DNA of 64,000 nt from Acaryochloris sp. CRU_2_0 (GTDB lineage Bacteria > Cyanobacteriota > Cyanobacteriia > Thermosynechococcales > Thermosynechococcaceae), in assembly GCA_012034865.1 (NCBI GenBank), contig JAAUOM010000001.1, positions 1 to 64,000 on the forward strand. The letters are read 5' to 3'. The notes under the pieces are model-generated. The model did no database searches. It was not told the origin of the DNA and saw only the letters and a list, made by a program, of their open reading frames with translations. Positions 19,731 to 29,471 of this stretch are shown in pieces. The stretch's first letter is position 1, and each line of letters begins with the position of its first letter. A program made the translations under genes and the position numbers.

Positions 19731-21631
19731 TTACAAAGGCAACGCCTCCGATGGCAAAGGCTCAGGTAAGCTGGGTTTTTTGTCCACCGCTTGCCCATAT
19801 TCCACAACAATTTGCCGAAATTCATCGCCTTCCAGGGTTTCTTGTTCCAGGAGGATCTCCACTAGCTTATCCACCAAATTGCGATTTTCCCGCAGCATCC
19901 GCCGAGCTTTCTCATAACAATGCATGACGATTTCTCGGACTTTTCGATCAATTTGCACCGCCATTTCTTGAGAATATTCAGCTCGATTAGCCCAATCTCC
20001 CCCTAAAAAGACATCACCGCTCTCACTTTCTAGAGCGACATAGCCCAAATCAGACATACCGAGCTGGGTTACCATTTCTCGGGTTAAGTTGGCAACATTC
20101 TTGAGATCACTGCTGGCACCAATCGTGACTTCGGCATCGCCAAACACTTCGACTTCAGCCGCACGTCCGCCCAATAGAATCGTAATTTGATCTAAAAGCC
20201 ACGCCCGAGTATACAAGCCACTATCGACCCGCTCTTCATTATAGATGGGCTGGGAAAAGCCCCCAATTCCACCAGAACGAGGCAAAATCGTCACCTTATT
20301 CAGGGGATCGGCGTCTTTTAGTAAAGTCTCTAGCAAGGCATGGCCGACCTCATGGTAGGCAATCAGCCATTTCTTCTTACTGTCCAAATGCGGAGCCATC
20401 GCCAGACCGATGGTGATCCGATCAATGGCATCATCCACTTCTAGATCAGTGATCACCTCTTTGCGACGACGGGCTGTCAAGATGGCCGCCTCATTTAAGA
20501 GATTCGCTAAGGCTGCCCCGGAAAACCAGGTGTGCGGCGAGCAATGGCTTCCAAAGACACTTGAGGAGACAGTTTTTTCTCTCGACTATGCACCTCTAAA
20601 ATACCCAGACGCCCTGTGAACGTCGGTAAATCAACCGTGATCTGGCGATCAAAGCGACCCGGTCTCAGTAAGGCTGTATCTAAAATATCCGGGCGATTCG
20701 TGGCAGCAATGACAATAATGCCAGAGTTGCCTTCAAACCCATCCATTTCCGTGAGCAATTGATTTAGGGTTTGTTCGCGCTCGTCATTTCCGCCACCGAT
20801 GCCCGCACCGCGCTGGCGACCCACTGCATCAATCTCATCAATAAATACCAAACAGGGGGCATTTTCCTTGGCTTTTTTGAATAGATCCCGCACCCGCGAG
20901 GCTCCCACCCCCACAAACATTTCCACAAATTCAGAGCCAGAAATGCTGAAGAAAGGAACGCCTGCTTCACCGGAGATGGCTTTGGCCAGCAGCGTTTTAC
21001 CAGTACCCGGTGGTCCAATTAACAAGACCCCTCTAGGGATCCGCGCCCCCACTGCCGTAAATCGCTCCGGTTGTTTGAGGAACGTAACGACTTCTTGTAA
21101 TTCTTCCTTAGCTTCTTCAATCCCGGCAACATCCACAAAAGTGACCCCTGTCTCGGATTCCATTTGAAACCGAGCCTTGGACTTACCAAAGTTCAAAATT
21201 TGACCTGGACCACTATTGGAGCCTGCTGTTCGGCGTAGAAAAACCAGAAATAGGAAGACGATGATCAGGATGAAGAAAAACTGAGCGAGTATCCCTAGCA
21301 AGGGGTTTTCCCCTGGATCAGGAATTTGCTCAAAATCAACCTTTTTGGTTCTGAGAATCTCGTAGAGTTGGGGATCTTTATCAAAGAGGAGTACCTCAGA
21401 AAAATCAGCTTTTTCCGGTTGTCCTTTGAGTTTAAACTCAGCTAGACCTTGTTTTTCATAGATTTTGACGCTCTGAATCCGACCAGCTTTAATATGCTCT
21501 ACAAAATTACTGTAGGATACCTTTTCCTCCTTGGACTGGGCCAAAACAGGCAAAGACTGAGACAGAAAAACAGTGGCGATGAGAGCAGAGAGTCGTCCAA
21601 CCCATCTGCGTTGACCTAAGTTTCGGTTCAT
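19731..21631 (-). pseudogene. ftsH: ATP-dependent zinc metalloprotease FtsH, split by a single-base frameshift
   Basis: FtsH is a membrane-anchored AAA protease. In cyanobacteria its members degrade damaged D1 and other membrane proteins. Part one (21631 to 20507, starting [12 protein letters not shown]) has a signal-like helix, a second helix around [15 protein letters not shown], Walker A GPPGTGKT, Walker B LVFIDEID and the second region of homology RPGRFDRQI. Part two (to 19731) has the zinc site [10 protein letters not shown] and the protease domain. The break is at an A4 run at 20522-20525. One added base restores [20 protein letters not shown] and a 633-aa protein, the normal family length. 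Either the gene is broken or a base was undercalled. An upstream start at 21679 would displace the signal helix. Confidence 0.9.
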
Positions 21632-21891
21632 GCTGATGTAATCTTTGGGCTTTTGTTGAATGTAATCTGAGCAACCCATCGTTAGGGGTATAGAAAAATC
21701 TTACTTCCAGCCTAGTTTACAAGTCTTTGCCTCAGCAACTTTTCCTGCCTTTTTCATAGGGCAGGCGATGGGCAACTGGACATTTGGGCTTTGAGTGCGC
21801 GCTCTCTCAATAATTGGGGAATGCTGAGTACGGTATCTTTATACCCACCATCTGCCCATATTAACAGCCTGATGTTTTTCCCTAAACTGAC

Positions 21892-23250
21892 GTGAATACT
21901 CGCCGAATCTTACTTCTTTTCATCCGTCAATGGCCCCTGGGATCAATCGCGGGTGTGCCCATTCAGGTTGATATTTCCTGTGTACTATCGGTGTTGGTTT
22001 GGTTCTATGTTCTCGCTCGGATGAGCCAAGACTTTAACCCCAGGCTAGGGGGGGCCATTGGCATCATTGTGAGTTTGGCTCTACCGATTTCTGTTTTTGT
22101 GCATGAGTTGAGTCGGGCACTGACTGCTAAGCATTACCAGATTCCGGTTGAGGGCGTCTATTGCCGGGGGATGGGGGCGATGGCCAAAATAGGCGATCAG
22201 TTTGCCCATCCTTTGCAAATGCTGGAAGTTTATTTTTCGGGATCCCTGGTTACCTTCATTTTGTATGGGGTGCTGAATTTACTCAGTACCTTGCCCCTTA
22301 ACTGGGGAGGAACGGCGCTGATTTCACTGAATCACATCAAGGAATTCAACTTTGCATTTGCGTTTTTTTCCCTGATGCCTTTAATTCCCCTTAATGGCGG
22401 TTACTTGTTCAAAGGATTGCGGTGGGAGTGGACTCGTAAACCGATGTCGCTCACGAGGTTTGACGGGTATGGTGCCTATATCGCTGGTGCAGGGAGTCTG
22501 GCTTTAGGGATGATATGGTACGGACAAAAGCCCTTTTTAAGCCTTTGGACGTTTTATTTGGGGATTATGACTTGTCTGCGGCATTTGCTATTTGAAGGTT
22601 CTTTGCTGCCCTTGGCTCCCGTGTTGAAGATGCAGCAATCTGGGGCTAGATTCTCCACCCCTCAGCCTAGGCAAAGGACTTTTCAGTTTGGATCGATGCC
22701 GTCGGTAACGACGGCTGGGTCAACCCCATCTCAGCCTATCCGAGCCGTTGATTTTAGCTATCTGGATGCTGAGTTTTTGTCGGTAGCTGATCCCGATCAA
22801 TCCTTTCAAGAAGGTATGGTGGCAGCGGTGGCGATGGAACTGACTAGGGCGATCGCAGCCTTTAGTCAAGTCCTGAGCGCCGATCCCGATAACTATATGG
22901 CTTTGCATAACCGAGGCAATGCCTACTTGCAATCGGGGAACAAATCAGCGGCGTTGACTGATTTTCAGGCGGCTCTCCGCCTCCAGCCTGATCTTTTAGA
23001 AACTTATTTGGGTAAAGGTAACACCTACTTTGCCCTAGGGGATTTTCCAGGGGCAATTATGGAGTATTTTGAACTTCTCAGCCGCGATCCAGACTGTGCG
23101 AGGGCTTATTTTAATCGAGCTAGTGCCCAGGTTCGCAATGGCAATCGTCAATTGGCGATCGCCGATTATCAAAAGGCTCAGACCTTATTCACAGATAAGG
23201 CCGATCTCACCCACCTGATCGACGAACGATTAGAACGCCTGACGACTTAG
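21892..23250 (+). CDS. Site-2-protease-like membrane protein with TPR domain, catalytic residues lost
   Basis: The 452-aa protein starts at GTG 21892. Residues 1-230 follow the fold of cyanobacterial M50 site-2 proteases, with several transmembrane helices. The zinc motif HExxH reads HELSR (71-75), so the second histidine is Arg75. The usual NxxPxxPLDGG motif reads SLMPLIPLNGG (160-170), so the metal-binding Asp is Asn168. The intervening GP motif is FSGSLV. Proteolysis is therefore unlikely. Residues about 275-450 carry TPR repeats (AFSQVLSADPDNYMALHNRG and the following NAYLQSG) for protein binding. It is transcribed head-to-head with the split ftsH, 260 bases apart. An adaptor or chaperone role at the membrane is an inference. 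Confidence 0.8.
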   Translation: MNTRRILLLFIRQWPLGSIAGVPIQVDISCVLSVLVWFYVLARMSQDFNPRLGGAIGIIVSLALPISVFVHELSRALTAKHYQIPVEGVYCRGMGAMAKIGDQFAHPLQMLEVYFSGSLVTFILYGVLNLLSTLPLNWGGTALISLNHIKEFNFAFAFFSLMPLIPLNGGYLFKGLRWEWTRKPMSLTRFDGYGAYIAGAGSLALGMIWYGQKPFLSLWTFYLGIMTCLRHLLFEGSLLPLAPVLKMQQSGARFSTPQPRQRTFQFGSMPSVTTAGSTPSQPIRAVDFSYLDAEFLSVADPDQSFQEGMVAAVAMELTRAIAAFSQVLSADPDNYMALHNRGNAYLQSGNKSAALTDFQAALRLQPDLLETYLGKGNTYFALGDFPGAIMEYFELLSRDPDCARAYFNRASAQVRNGNRQLAIADYQKAQTLFTDKADLTHLIDERLERLTT

Positions 23251-23378
23251 GGATAGGTCTACCTGTACACCAGCCGCTTGCTTAAACGCCCTGCTCCAGT
23301 AAACAATAAGAATGGATAGTCTAAGGCCGATCTCTTTGGCAAAAGACTGCCCAGCGGATGTGCGATCGGGAGAGCAAT

Positions 23379-24824
23379 GTGAGCCAACAATTTGACTATG
23401 ACCTGGTAATTATCGGTGCTGGCGTGGGCGGTCATGGTGCCGCCTTACACGCAGTGGAGTGTGGCCTGAAAACAGCGATCATCGAAGCAGCGGATATGGG
23501 GGGAACCTGTGTGAATCGGGGCTGTATTCCTTCCAAGGCGCTGTTGGCGGCTTCGGGTCGGGTGCGAGAACTCCGGGATCACCATCACTTGCAATCCTTG
23601 GGGATTCAATTGGGTCAGGTCAACTTTGATCGCGGCCAGATTGCTACCCATGCCGATCAGTTAGTGAATACGATTCGCGGCAATTTGACGAATAGTTTGA
23701 CCCGTCTCAAGGTAGAGATTATTCACGGCTGGGGCAAAGTCGTCGGCAATCAAAAAGTCGTGGTCAAGGCCGATGCGGGGGAGCAAACCCTAACGGCTCG
23801 CGATATTATTATTGCCAGTGGGTCAGTTCCTTGGATACCGCCCGGTATTGAGGTTGATGGCCAGACTGTCTTTACAAGTGATGATGCCATTCGCTTGGCT
23901 TGGTTGCCGGAATGGGTGGCCATTATTGGCAGTGGTTATATTGGTTTGGAATTTGCTGATGTCTATACGGCGCTAGGGAGCGAAGTCACGATCATTGAAG
24001 CCCTCGATCAATTGATGCCTACCTTTGATCCGGATATTGCCAAGATTGCCAAGCGGGTCTTGATTGATCCCCGTGATATTGAAACCCATGCAGGCCGCTT
24101 AGCCCAAAAAGTTATGCCGGGATCGCCTGTGGTGATCGAGTTAGCTGATGTCAAAACCAAAGAAGTGGTGGAGGTTTTGGAAGTCGATGCCTGTTTAGTG
24201 GCCACTGGCCGCATCCCAGCGACGGATAATCTGGGTCTGGAATCCGTGAGTGTGGAAACGGACAAACGGAGGTTTATTCCCGTCAATGACCGCATGGAAG
24301 TTTTGAGTCAAGGGGAAGCTGTTCCTCATCTCTATGCTATTGGCGATGCCACGGGCAAAATGATGTTGGCTCATGCTGCCTCTGCTCAGGGAATTGTGGT
24401 GGTCGAAAATATTTGCGATCGCCCCCGGGAGATCAACTATCGCAGTATTCCCGCTGCTGCCTTTACCCACCCTGAAATTAGTTTTGTTGGTCTGACTGAA
24501 CCGCAAGCCAAGGAAGTTGCCCAGGCTGAAGGTTTCAAAATCAAAACCGTGCGCTCTTACTTTAAGGCCAACTCCAAAGCCCTTGCTGAAAGCGAAGCCG
24601 ATGGTTTGGCAAAGCTGATTTACCGTGAAGATACAGGAGAAATTTTAGGCGGCCATATTATTGGCTTACATGCGGCGGATTTAATCCATGAGGTGTCGAA
24701 TGCGATCGCCCAAGGCCAAACGGTTCAAAGTCTCTCCCACCTAGTCCATACCCATCCCACCCTTTCCGAGGTCTTGGATGAAGCCTTTAAACGGGCAGCC
24801 GTGGGCTTGGGTGTATCCCACTAA
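23379..24824 (+). CDS. lpdA: Dihydrolipoamide dehydrogenase (E3)
   Basis: The flavoprotein reoxidises lipoamide in 2-oxoacid dehydrogenase complexes or the glycine cleavage system, with NAD+. The N-terminal FAD-binding motif is [13 protein letters not shown]. The redox disulfide lies in [14 protein letters not shown], and the NAD-binding motif is [14 protein letters not shown]. The C-terminal HTHPTLSEV block provides the catalytic His-Glu pair. Two starts are possible: ATG 23358 and GTG 23379. GGAG at 23369-23372 lies 6 bases before the GTG, which gives [12 protein letters not shown] and 481 aa. The stop codon overlaps the start of dtd by one base. Confidence 0.93.
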   Translation: MSQQFDYDLVIIGAGVGGHGAALHAVECGLKTAIIEAADMGGTCVNRGCIPSKALLAASGRVRELRDHHHLQSLGIQLGQVNFDRGQIATHADQLVNTIRGNLTNSLTRLKVEIIHGWGKVVGNQKVVVKADAGEQTLTARDIIIASGSVPWIPPGIEVDGQTVFTSDDAIRLAWLPEWVAIIGSGYIGLEFADVYTALGSEVTIIEALDQLMPTFDPDIAKIAKRVLIDPRDIETHAGRLAQKVMPGSPVVIELADVKTKEVVEVLEVDACLVATGRIPATDNLGLESVSVETDKRRFIPVNDRMEVLSQGEAVPHLYAIGDATGKMMLAHAASAQGIVVVENICDRPREINYRSIPAAAFTHPEISFVGLTEPQAKEVAQAEGFKIKTVRSYFKANSKALAESEADGLAKLIYREDTGEILGGHIIGLHAADLIHEVSNAIAQGQTVQSLSHLVHTHPTLSEVLDEAFKRAAVGLGVSH

Positions 24825-25282
24825 TGCGGATTGTTTTGCAAAGAGTCAAAGCATCCCGCGTAGAAGTCTCCGGTCAAGTTATTGGACAGATTAAAAAAGG
24901 TTTGAATTTACTTGTAGGAATTTCTACTTCTGATACAGAAGTAGAAATTGCTTGGCTGGCTCGTAAATGCTTGGAATTACGGATTTTTTCTGACTCCTTG
25001 GGTAAGCTGTCTCAATCGATAGTGGATATTCAAGGGGCTATATTGGTCATCAGTCAATTTACCCTGTATGGGGATTGTCGTAGGGGTCGCCGTCCTTCGT
25101 TTGATCAAGCTGCACCCAGCCCATTGGCAGAAAAACACTATCAGTCCTTTGTGGCCAAACTCAAAGAAAGTGGTCTGCAAGTAGAAACAGGTCAATTTGG
25201 AGCAATGATGACTGTTTTCATTGAAAATGATGGACCTGTGACCTTGATTTTGCAACGAGAGGCCAGCCAAACTTCCTTATAA
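24824..25282 (+). CDS. dtd: D-aminoacyl-tRNA deacylase
   Basis: Dtd hydrolyses D-amino acids wrongly attached to tRNA. The 152-aa protein has the expected length and the conserved catalytic [17 protein letters not shown] block near residues 73-89. The cis-Gly-Pro motif is in [10 protein letters not shown] near the C-terminus. Its ATG shares the last base of the lpdA stop (TAATG), so the two genes are probably translated from one message. The pairing has no obvious pathway link. Confidence 0.95.
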   Translation: MRIVLQRVKASRVEVSGQVIGQIKKGLNLLVGISTSDTEVEIAWLARKCLELRIFSDSLGKLSQSIVDIQGAILVISQFTLYGDCRRGRRPSFDQAAPSPLAEKHYQSFVAKLKESGLQVETGQFGAMMTVFIENDGPVTLILQREASQTSL

Positions 25283-25360
25283 GCTCTAACATGGCAGCGA
25301 ATGGGTGGGCAGTCGCAATCCCCCATCTTTCAAACGAGGGATAAGCCAACTCATGGGGAT

Positions 25361-26005
25361 TTATTGAGCAGACCCAGCTTGCAATCGGGTCAAAAGGATC
25401 TCTGCTCGTCGAGAGATTTCGAGCCAATTGCCCGCCTTCACGGCTGCCGCTGGAAATAAATCGCTGGATAGACCCACTGCGATCGCACCTGCTTGAATCA
25501 TCGCCTCCGCATTATCCAGCGAAACTCCCCCCGTAGGAATCATTGGAATATTTCCCAGTGGTCCTTGCAGACTCCGAATATATTGACTGCCCCCCATCTG
25601 TTCTACGGGGAAGACCTTGACACTACTCGCCCCTGCTTGCCAAGCCGCCACAATTTCGGTTGGGGACAACGCCCCTGGAATAACAGCAATATTCTCAGCT
25701 AAAGCTGCGTTGATGATACTGGTATCGACATGGGGACTGAAACAGAACTGAGCGCCAGCTTGAATCGCTACGTGCAATTGATCGACGCTCAAAATAGTGC
25801 CCACGCCAATCTGGCACTCTGGTAACCCTTGGCGCAACTGAGTGACGAGGGCAGGGGCTTGATCACTATTCCAGGCAATCTCAATCAACTGCATACCTCC
25901 CTGAGCAATGGCCTTTGCCATCTGCATCCCTAGGGTCAATTCAGGGGCTCGCACCACGCCGATTGCCCGATGCCCTCTCAGGGTTTCTAACCAGTGGGTT
26001 TGCAC
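25361..26005 (-). CDS. eda: 2-keto-3-deoxy-6-phosphogluconate aldolase (KDPG/KHG aldolase)
   Basis: The enzyme splits KDPG to pyruvate and glyceraldehyde-3-phosphate, the last step of the Entner-Doudoroff route. The 214-aa TIM barrel shows the catalytic Glu in MQLIEIAWNS, the phosphate-binding blocks GVGTILS and IPTGGVS, and the Schiff-base Lys in SSVKVFPVEQMGG. It is complete. The enzyme is widely present in cyanobacteria, where an Entner-Doudoroff role has been proposed. A role in degrading other keto acids is possible. No edd gene is in the window. Confidence 0.92.
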   Translation of the reverse strand: MQTHWLETLRGHRAIGVVRAPELTLGMQMAKAIAQGGMQLIEIAWNSDQAPALVTQLRQGLPECQIGVGTILSVDQLHVAIQAGAQFCFSPHVDTSIINAALAENIAVIPGALSPTEIVAAWQAGASSVKVFPVEQMGGSQYIRSLQGPLGNIPMIPTGGVSLDNAEAMIQAGAIAVGLSSDLFPAAAVKAGNWLEISRRAEILLTRLQAGSAQ

Positions 26006-26044
26006 AAGATGTTCACACTATGGACGGAACGCGATCCACACCCC

Positions 26045-27007
26045 TTACCGCTGAGCATAGACCGTCATCGGTTCTTTAATCCAACGAATATAGAGGTGCT
26101 TAAAGGTTGATCTCAGTACCCGAGGGGCACCAAAATCGATGGGCATTAATTGATCAGGGAGTTGCCAACCCTCAACCTTTAGGGCTTGGGGATGGAGGAG
26201 AGGGAACTCAATGGTTTGTAAGTCAGGGCAATAGCCTAAGCGCAGGGCGGTGGCCATGGTCGGTACCTGCTCTGGGTTGATTTGTAAAATCTCTAACATG
26301 ACCCGGTCTAAGGCAAATACATCATTAGCTGCTGCTAAGATTCCCAAGGGTCGAGGTTCACCTCCACTGGGACCATTGCCTTCATGACCAATAATGCCAT
26401 CTAAAATGGTCAGAGTGGGTGCGATGGTGCGGGCGGTTTCTACCAGCATCTCTCCAAATCGATTGATATCCTTACCCGCTTCCATATGCCACCAAGCTTT
26501 CATCTTGCCAGGAACACATCCAAATAAATTTTTGACCCCTAAGGTCATGGTCAGTTGTACATGGGATTTAACCTTGGGCAAATTGATCACCACATCTGCT
26601 GCCATTGCTTCCTTAGACAAGCGCAGATGGTCAAAGCTAGCACTCTGGGTCGGATAACGCCCCCCATGCAGCTCCACAATCGGCAGTTGGAGCGCTTCTA
26701 GCATTGGTAAATAGCCATTGGCCTTCGCCACTCCCTGGGCACTACCAAAGGCAGGGCTATCGCCGATAAAAGGTTTTCCCCCCACTGCCATCACTTGTTC
26801 AGCAACCGCAGCAACTAATTCAGGACGGGTGGTACATTCTTTGCCTGGTCGGGCACCTGTGAGTAAATTCGGTTTGAGTAAGACGCGATCGCCCGGTTTT
26901 ACAAAAGCAGCCATCCCACCCAAGGGGGCTAATACCTCCTCTAGAGAAGCCCTCAGTTGTAAAGGATCATAGGTATGGGCTTGCACCAAGCTAACAGCAG
27001 CAATCAT
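26045..27007 (-). CDS. DUF362 domain-containing protein
   Basis: The ATG at 27007 (MIAAVSLVQAHTYDP) gives 320 aa; a TTG start at 27034 is also open. The protein belongs to DUF362. Typical blocks are VLLKPNLLTGARPGKECTTR, GDSPAFGSA, DVVINLPKVKSHVQLTMTLG and LFGCVPGKMK. Many DUF362 proteins carry a ferredoxin-like cluster domain at one end, but none is seen here. The family function is not established. It lies 39 bases upstream of eda on the same strand and may share its transcript. Confidence 0.87.
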   Translation of the reverse strand: MIAAVSLVQAHTYDPLQLRASLEEVLAPLGGMAAFVKPGDRVLLKPNLLTGARPGKECTTRPELVAAVAEQVMAVGGKPFIGDSPAFGSAQGVAKANGYLPMLEALQLPIVELHGGRYPTQSASFDHLRLSKEAMAADVVINLPKVKSHVQLTMTLGVKNLFGCVPGKMKAWWHMEAGKDINRFGEMLVETARTIAPTLTILDGIIGHEGNGPSGGEPRPLGILAAANDVFALDRVMLEILQINPEQVPTMATALRLGYCPDLQTIEFPLLHPQALKVEGWQLPDQLMPIDFGAPRVLRSTFKHLYIRWIKEPMTVYAQR

Positions 27008-27049
27008 ATTCTCAATCCTCTGCAACTCAAACAATAGGGAAAAAAATCA

Positions 27050-27799
27050 TCACTTGGGGACTTCAGAAGTAGACTCTGTATCCGTAGGATCGGCATCATC
27101 AGAGGTATCCTCTACCGCTGCTTCTGCCTTGGCTTCATCAGCAGCCGCTTCTCGTCGCTTGCGCTGAGACTCTAAAATATCCTCCATCGCTTGACGAACT
27201 TGCACAATCTTGTCTAAATTTCCTCGATAGATCTCCAGATCCTTTTGCACTTTACTTTCTGAAAGGTTCAATACCGTACAAATATTGGGCAAGAATTCTG
27301 CTAAAGACGCCTCATCTTGGGTGATATTGCCCTCACTCAGTTCCAAGAGTGTAAACAAACCAATGGCAAACAGGCGGCTGTATTTAAACTTGGGATTCTG
27401 GGAAATATTGCGCAATTGCCATTGCAACTCATCTCCTCCCGAAGCAGCGGCTTGGGTGATCCACGCTAGCATTTCCTGGGCAGATTTAGATTGAGCCAGC
27501 TCTTGTAATCTTTGACTATCTTTACGCATTTGCAGCGGATCAGAATTTTGAGCCTGACAAAGTGCATTAAAGATATTGCCCTTATCATGTTCAGGTTGAT
27601 ACCCTTCCATAAACCGATCAAATGAAGTCACAACCCCTAAGGCAAAAATAGGGTCGTAGCGAAAATCTTCATTAACCTGCAATAGGTGCATTTCTACCAT
27701 CAACTCTTCCACAACCCTTCGATAAACAGAGTTTACCGGGCGAGTATGGATAGAATAGAAGGCTCGTTTAGTATCAGAAACAGTACGCAGGTTATTCAC
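27050..27799 (-). CDS. thf1: Psb29/Thf1 (thylakoid formation protein)
   Basis: The 249-aa protein starts MNNLRTVSDTKRAFYSIHTR and contains FALGVVTSFDRFMEGYQPE and a long helical body, as in Psb29/Thf1 of cyanobacteria and plastids. It also has a coiled-coil basic stretch and an acidic tail (ESQRKRREAAADEAKAEA, then DTSDDADPTD). In studied species it associates with FtsH complexes and supports photosystem II repair and photosystem I stability. The gene stands 43 bases upstream of the DUF362 gene in the same direction. Confidence 0.95.
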   Translation of the reverse strand: MNNLRTVSDTKRAFYSIHTRPVNSVYRRVVEELMVEMHLLQVNEDFRYDPIFALGVVTSFDRFMEGYQPEHDKGNIFNALCQAQNSDPLQMRKDSQRLQELAQSKSAQEMLAWITQAAASGGDELQWQLRNISQNPKFKYSRLFAIGLFTLLELSEGNITQDEASLAEFLPNICTVLNLSESKVQKDLEIYRGNLDKIVQVRQAMEDILESQRKRREAAADEAKAEAAVEDTSDDADPTDTESTSEVPK

Positions 27800-28016
27800 A
27801 ATTAAGACAGTTAGGAGGAAAAACTACAATTATTATCACAGCTAAACGGATGGGTTGCTAGCTGAAACAGACGAACACAAAATACTAGGAACCAGAATGA
27901 TGACTCGATAGCTATGTCCCACCCTATTGATGATATTTCAGGATTCACGATATTTCACAACCTGTAATGGGTAGGATAAATAGTAGGTGCGAACAGCAAA
28001 ACTAGGGTAGACAGTT

Positions 28017-28685
28017 GTGGTAGACGTTGACCAAACAAAAGTTCTAAAACTTGCCCAACAGGGGAATCAACAAGCAATTGCAGTTGCACTCAATCGCCAC
28101 CTGATGCCCAAAGGCGCTCATATCAAAATCAAGCACAAGGGAGATTGTCTACAGATTCTCTTGCATACTCCGCAAAAAGCGCAGCAATCAACGTTAATTC
28201 AAATGCTACGCGATCAATTGCTCATGATGCGTCCAGCAGGATTTGCTTCGGCCAAAATATATAATCCCCATCCCGGCAAAAAAACAGCTAGCCTCATTCA
28301 TGAATTTAAATTTAATACAGAGAGTATTCCTCCCCAGTTCAATACACGACCCCATGTAGCGCCTCAAGGAACAACTCCTTCGACCTCTACTCATCCCTCT
28401 TCACCCCGGCGATCTTCGGTGGCTGAAGTCTTATTGAACATGAGTAGCGTAGAGGATTTACAAGCATTAAAAAAACATCCCTTCTTTACTGGTAAATGTC
28501 CTCAGTGTGGGACCACTTACATTCAACAAGATTTCCCACCTGTGTATTGGGATTGTCAAGCCTGTGGGTGGGTGGATGATCCCAGTCAACTTGTCCCCCA
28601 CGCCCACGTCAGTGGTGCTGTCGATCAGAAAACCTTGACCGACAGACAAAATTGGGGAATTACCTCATGGAAGCAGGCTTGTTAA
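28017..28685 (+). CDS. Cyanobacterial zinc-ribbon protein, probably frameshifted into the next frame
   Basis: The start is GTG. The N-terminal block LKLAQQGNQQAIAVALNRHLMP followed by an alpha/beta segment (KIKHKGDCLQILLHTP) is a pattern seen in several cyanobacterial proteins. A Ser/Thr/Pro-rich linker leads to a zinc ribbon with CPQCGTTY and CQACGWVDD. The frame stops at 28685 in WKQAC. The following frame starts inside it with LGNYLMEAGLLTTAQL. Adding one A at the A4 run 28648-28651 would fuse them as DRQKLGNYLMEAG into one 343-aa protein. Whether the two are normally one gene must be checked in relatives. The function is unknown. Confidence 0.65.
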   Translation: MVDVDQTKVLKLAQQGNQQAIAVALNRHLMPKGAHIKIKHKGDCLQILLHTPQKAQQSTLIQMLRDQLLMMRPAGFASAKIYNPHPGKKTASLIHEFKFNTESIPPQFNTRPHVAPQGTTPSTSTHPSSPRRSSVAEVLLNMSSVEDLQALKKHPFFTGKCPQCGTTYIQQDFPPVYWDCQACGWVDDPSQLVPHAHVSGAVDQKTLTDRQNWGITSWKQAC

Positions 28686-29047
28686 CAACAGCTCAGTTGG
28701 AGGTAGCCTTAGCCGATCAGAAAATTACAGGGATGCGGTTGGGAGAAGTTTTGGTGCGCCGAGGCTGGATTAAAGAAGAAACCATTGAATACTTGATGGA
28801 AAAGGTTATTCTGCCTGAACGCTCATCTTCCCAGGAGCAATCTTCTTCTTACGTCGAACTGAGCCGAAAACTATTAAAGACATTAATGAGTCAGGCACAA
28901 GATCCCACCCGTAACATCGGTGATCAAAGCCGCCTTCCCCCTCTACCTGATTTAGGAGATAATCGTTCTCCCAGTGAACGAGCGACACTGGTTCTACCCG
29001 ATGCTGATGTTAGCGACTACCTTGATGATTTTCCAGCGAGGGGTTAG
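28652..29047 (+). CDS. MshEN/GspE N-terminal-like domain protein (possible 3' half of the preceding gene)
   Basis: The 131 residues from TTG 28652 contain EAGLLTTAQLEVALADQ and MRLGEVLVRRGWIKEETIEY. This two-part helical repeat is typical of the N-terminal c-di-GMP-binding-like domain of type II/IV secretion ATPases (MshEN) and of stand-alone relatives in cyanobacteria. The rest is a polar tail. The starts available are TTG 28652 and ATG 28667, and neither has a clear ribosome-binding site. It overlaps the preceding gene by 34 bases in a different frame, consistent with a one-base deletion joining them. No ATPase domain follows. Confidence 0.6.
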   Translation: MGNYLMEAGLLTTAQLEVALADQKITGMRLGEVLVRRGWIKEETIEYLMEKVILPERSSSQEQSSSYVELSRKLLKTLMSQAQDPTRNIGDQSRLPPLPDLGDNRSPSERATLVLPDADVSDYLDDFPARG

Positions 29048-29076
29048 GTGATTTCGAAATTACCTGAACTCTAGGA

Positions 29077-29406
29077 CTAAGAAGCAAGGGCAACCTCAAC
29101 AAGCTGTTGTAATTCACCCTGTTGATAGAGTTCAATCAGCACATCAGATCCCCCTACAAACTCACCATTGATATAAATCTGGGGGATAGTAGGCCAGTTG
29201 GAATACTCTTTAATGCCTTGACGAATATCGGGGTCTGATAACACATCCACTGTTTCGTAAGGGGTTCCAAGGCTGTTGAGAATTTGGACGGCAGTATTGG
29301 AAAATCCGCATTGAGGCATCAATTTTGATCCCTTCATAAAAACGAGGATTTTGTTGTTTTGCACTAAATCATCGATCCGTTCTTTCAGTTCAGGTGTCAT
29401 AGCCAA
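29077..29406 (-). CDS. grxD: Monothiol glutaredoxin (CGFS type)
   Basis: The 109-aa protein has the monothiol active site CGFS in MPQCGFSNTAVQIL. The glutathione-binding segments are KGSKLMPQ and WPTIPQIYINGEFVGGSDV. CGFS glutaredoxins bind a [2Fe-2S] cluster, often together with BolA, and act in iron-sulfur trafficking and iron sensing. A bolA-family gene lies 65 bases upstream on the same strand, which supports that function here. Confidence 0.95.
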   Translation of the reverse strand: MAMTPELKERIDDLVQNNKILVFMKGSKLMPQCGFSNTAVQILNSLGTPYETVDVLSDPDIRQGIKEYSNWPTIPQIYINGEFVGGSDVLIELYQQGELQQLVEVALAS

Positions 29407-29471
29407 TGTGATCCTAAAAACTTATACTCAAGGGGTGTCATCAATTCAATCGGTTTACTATCACTGGGACA

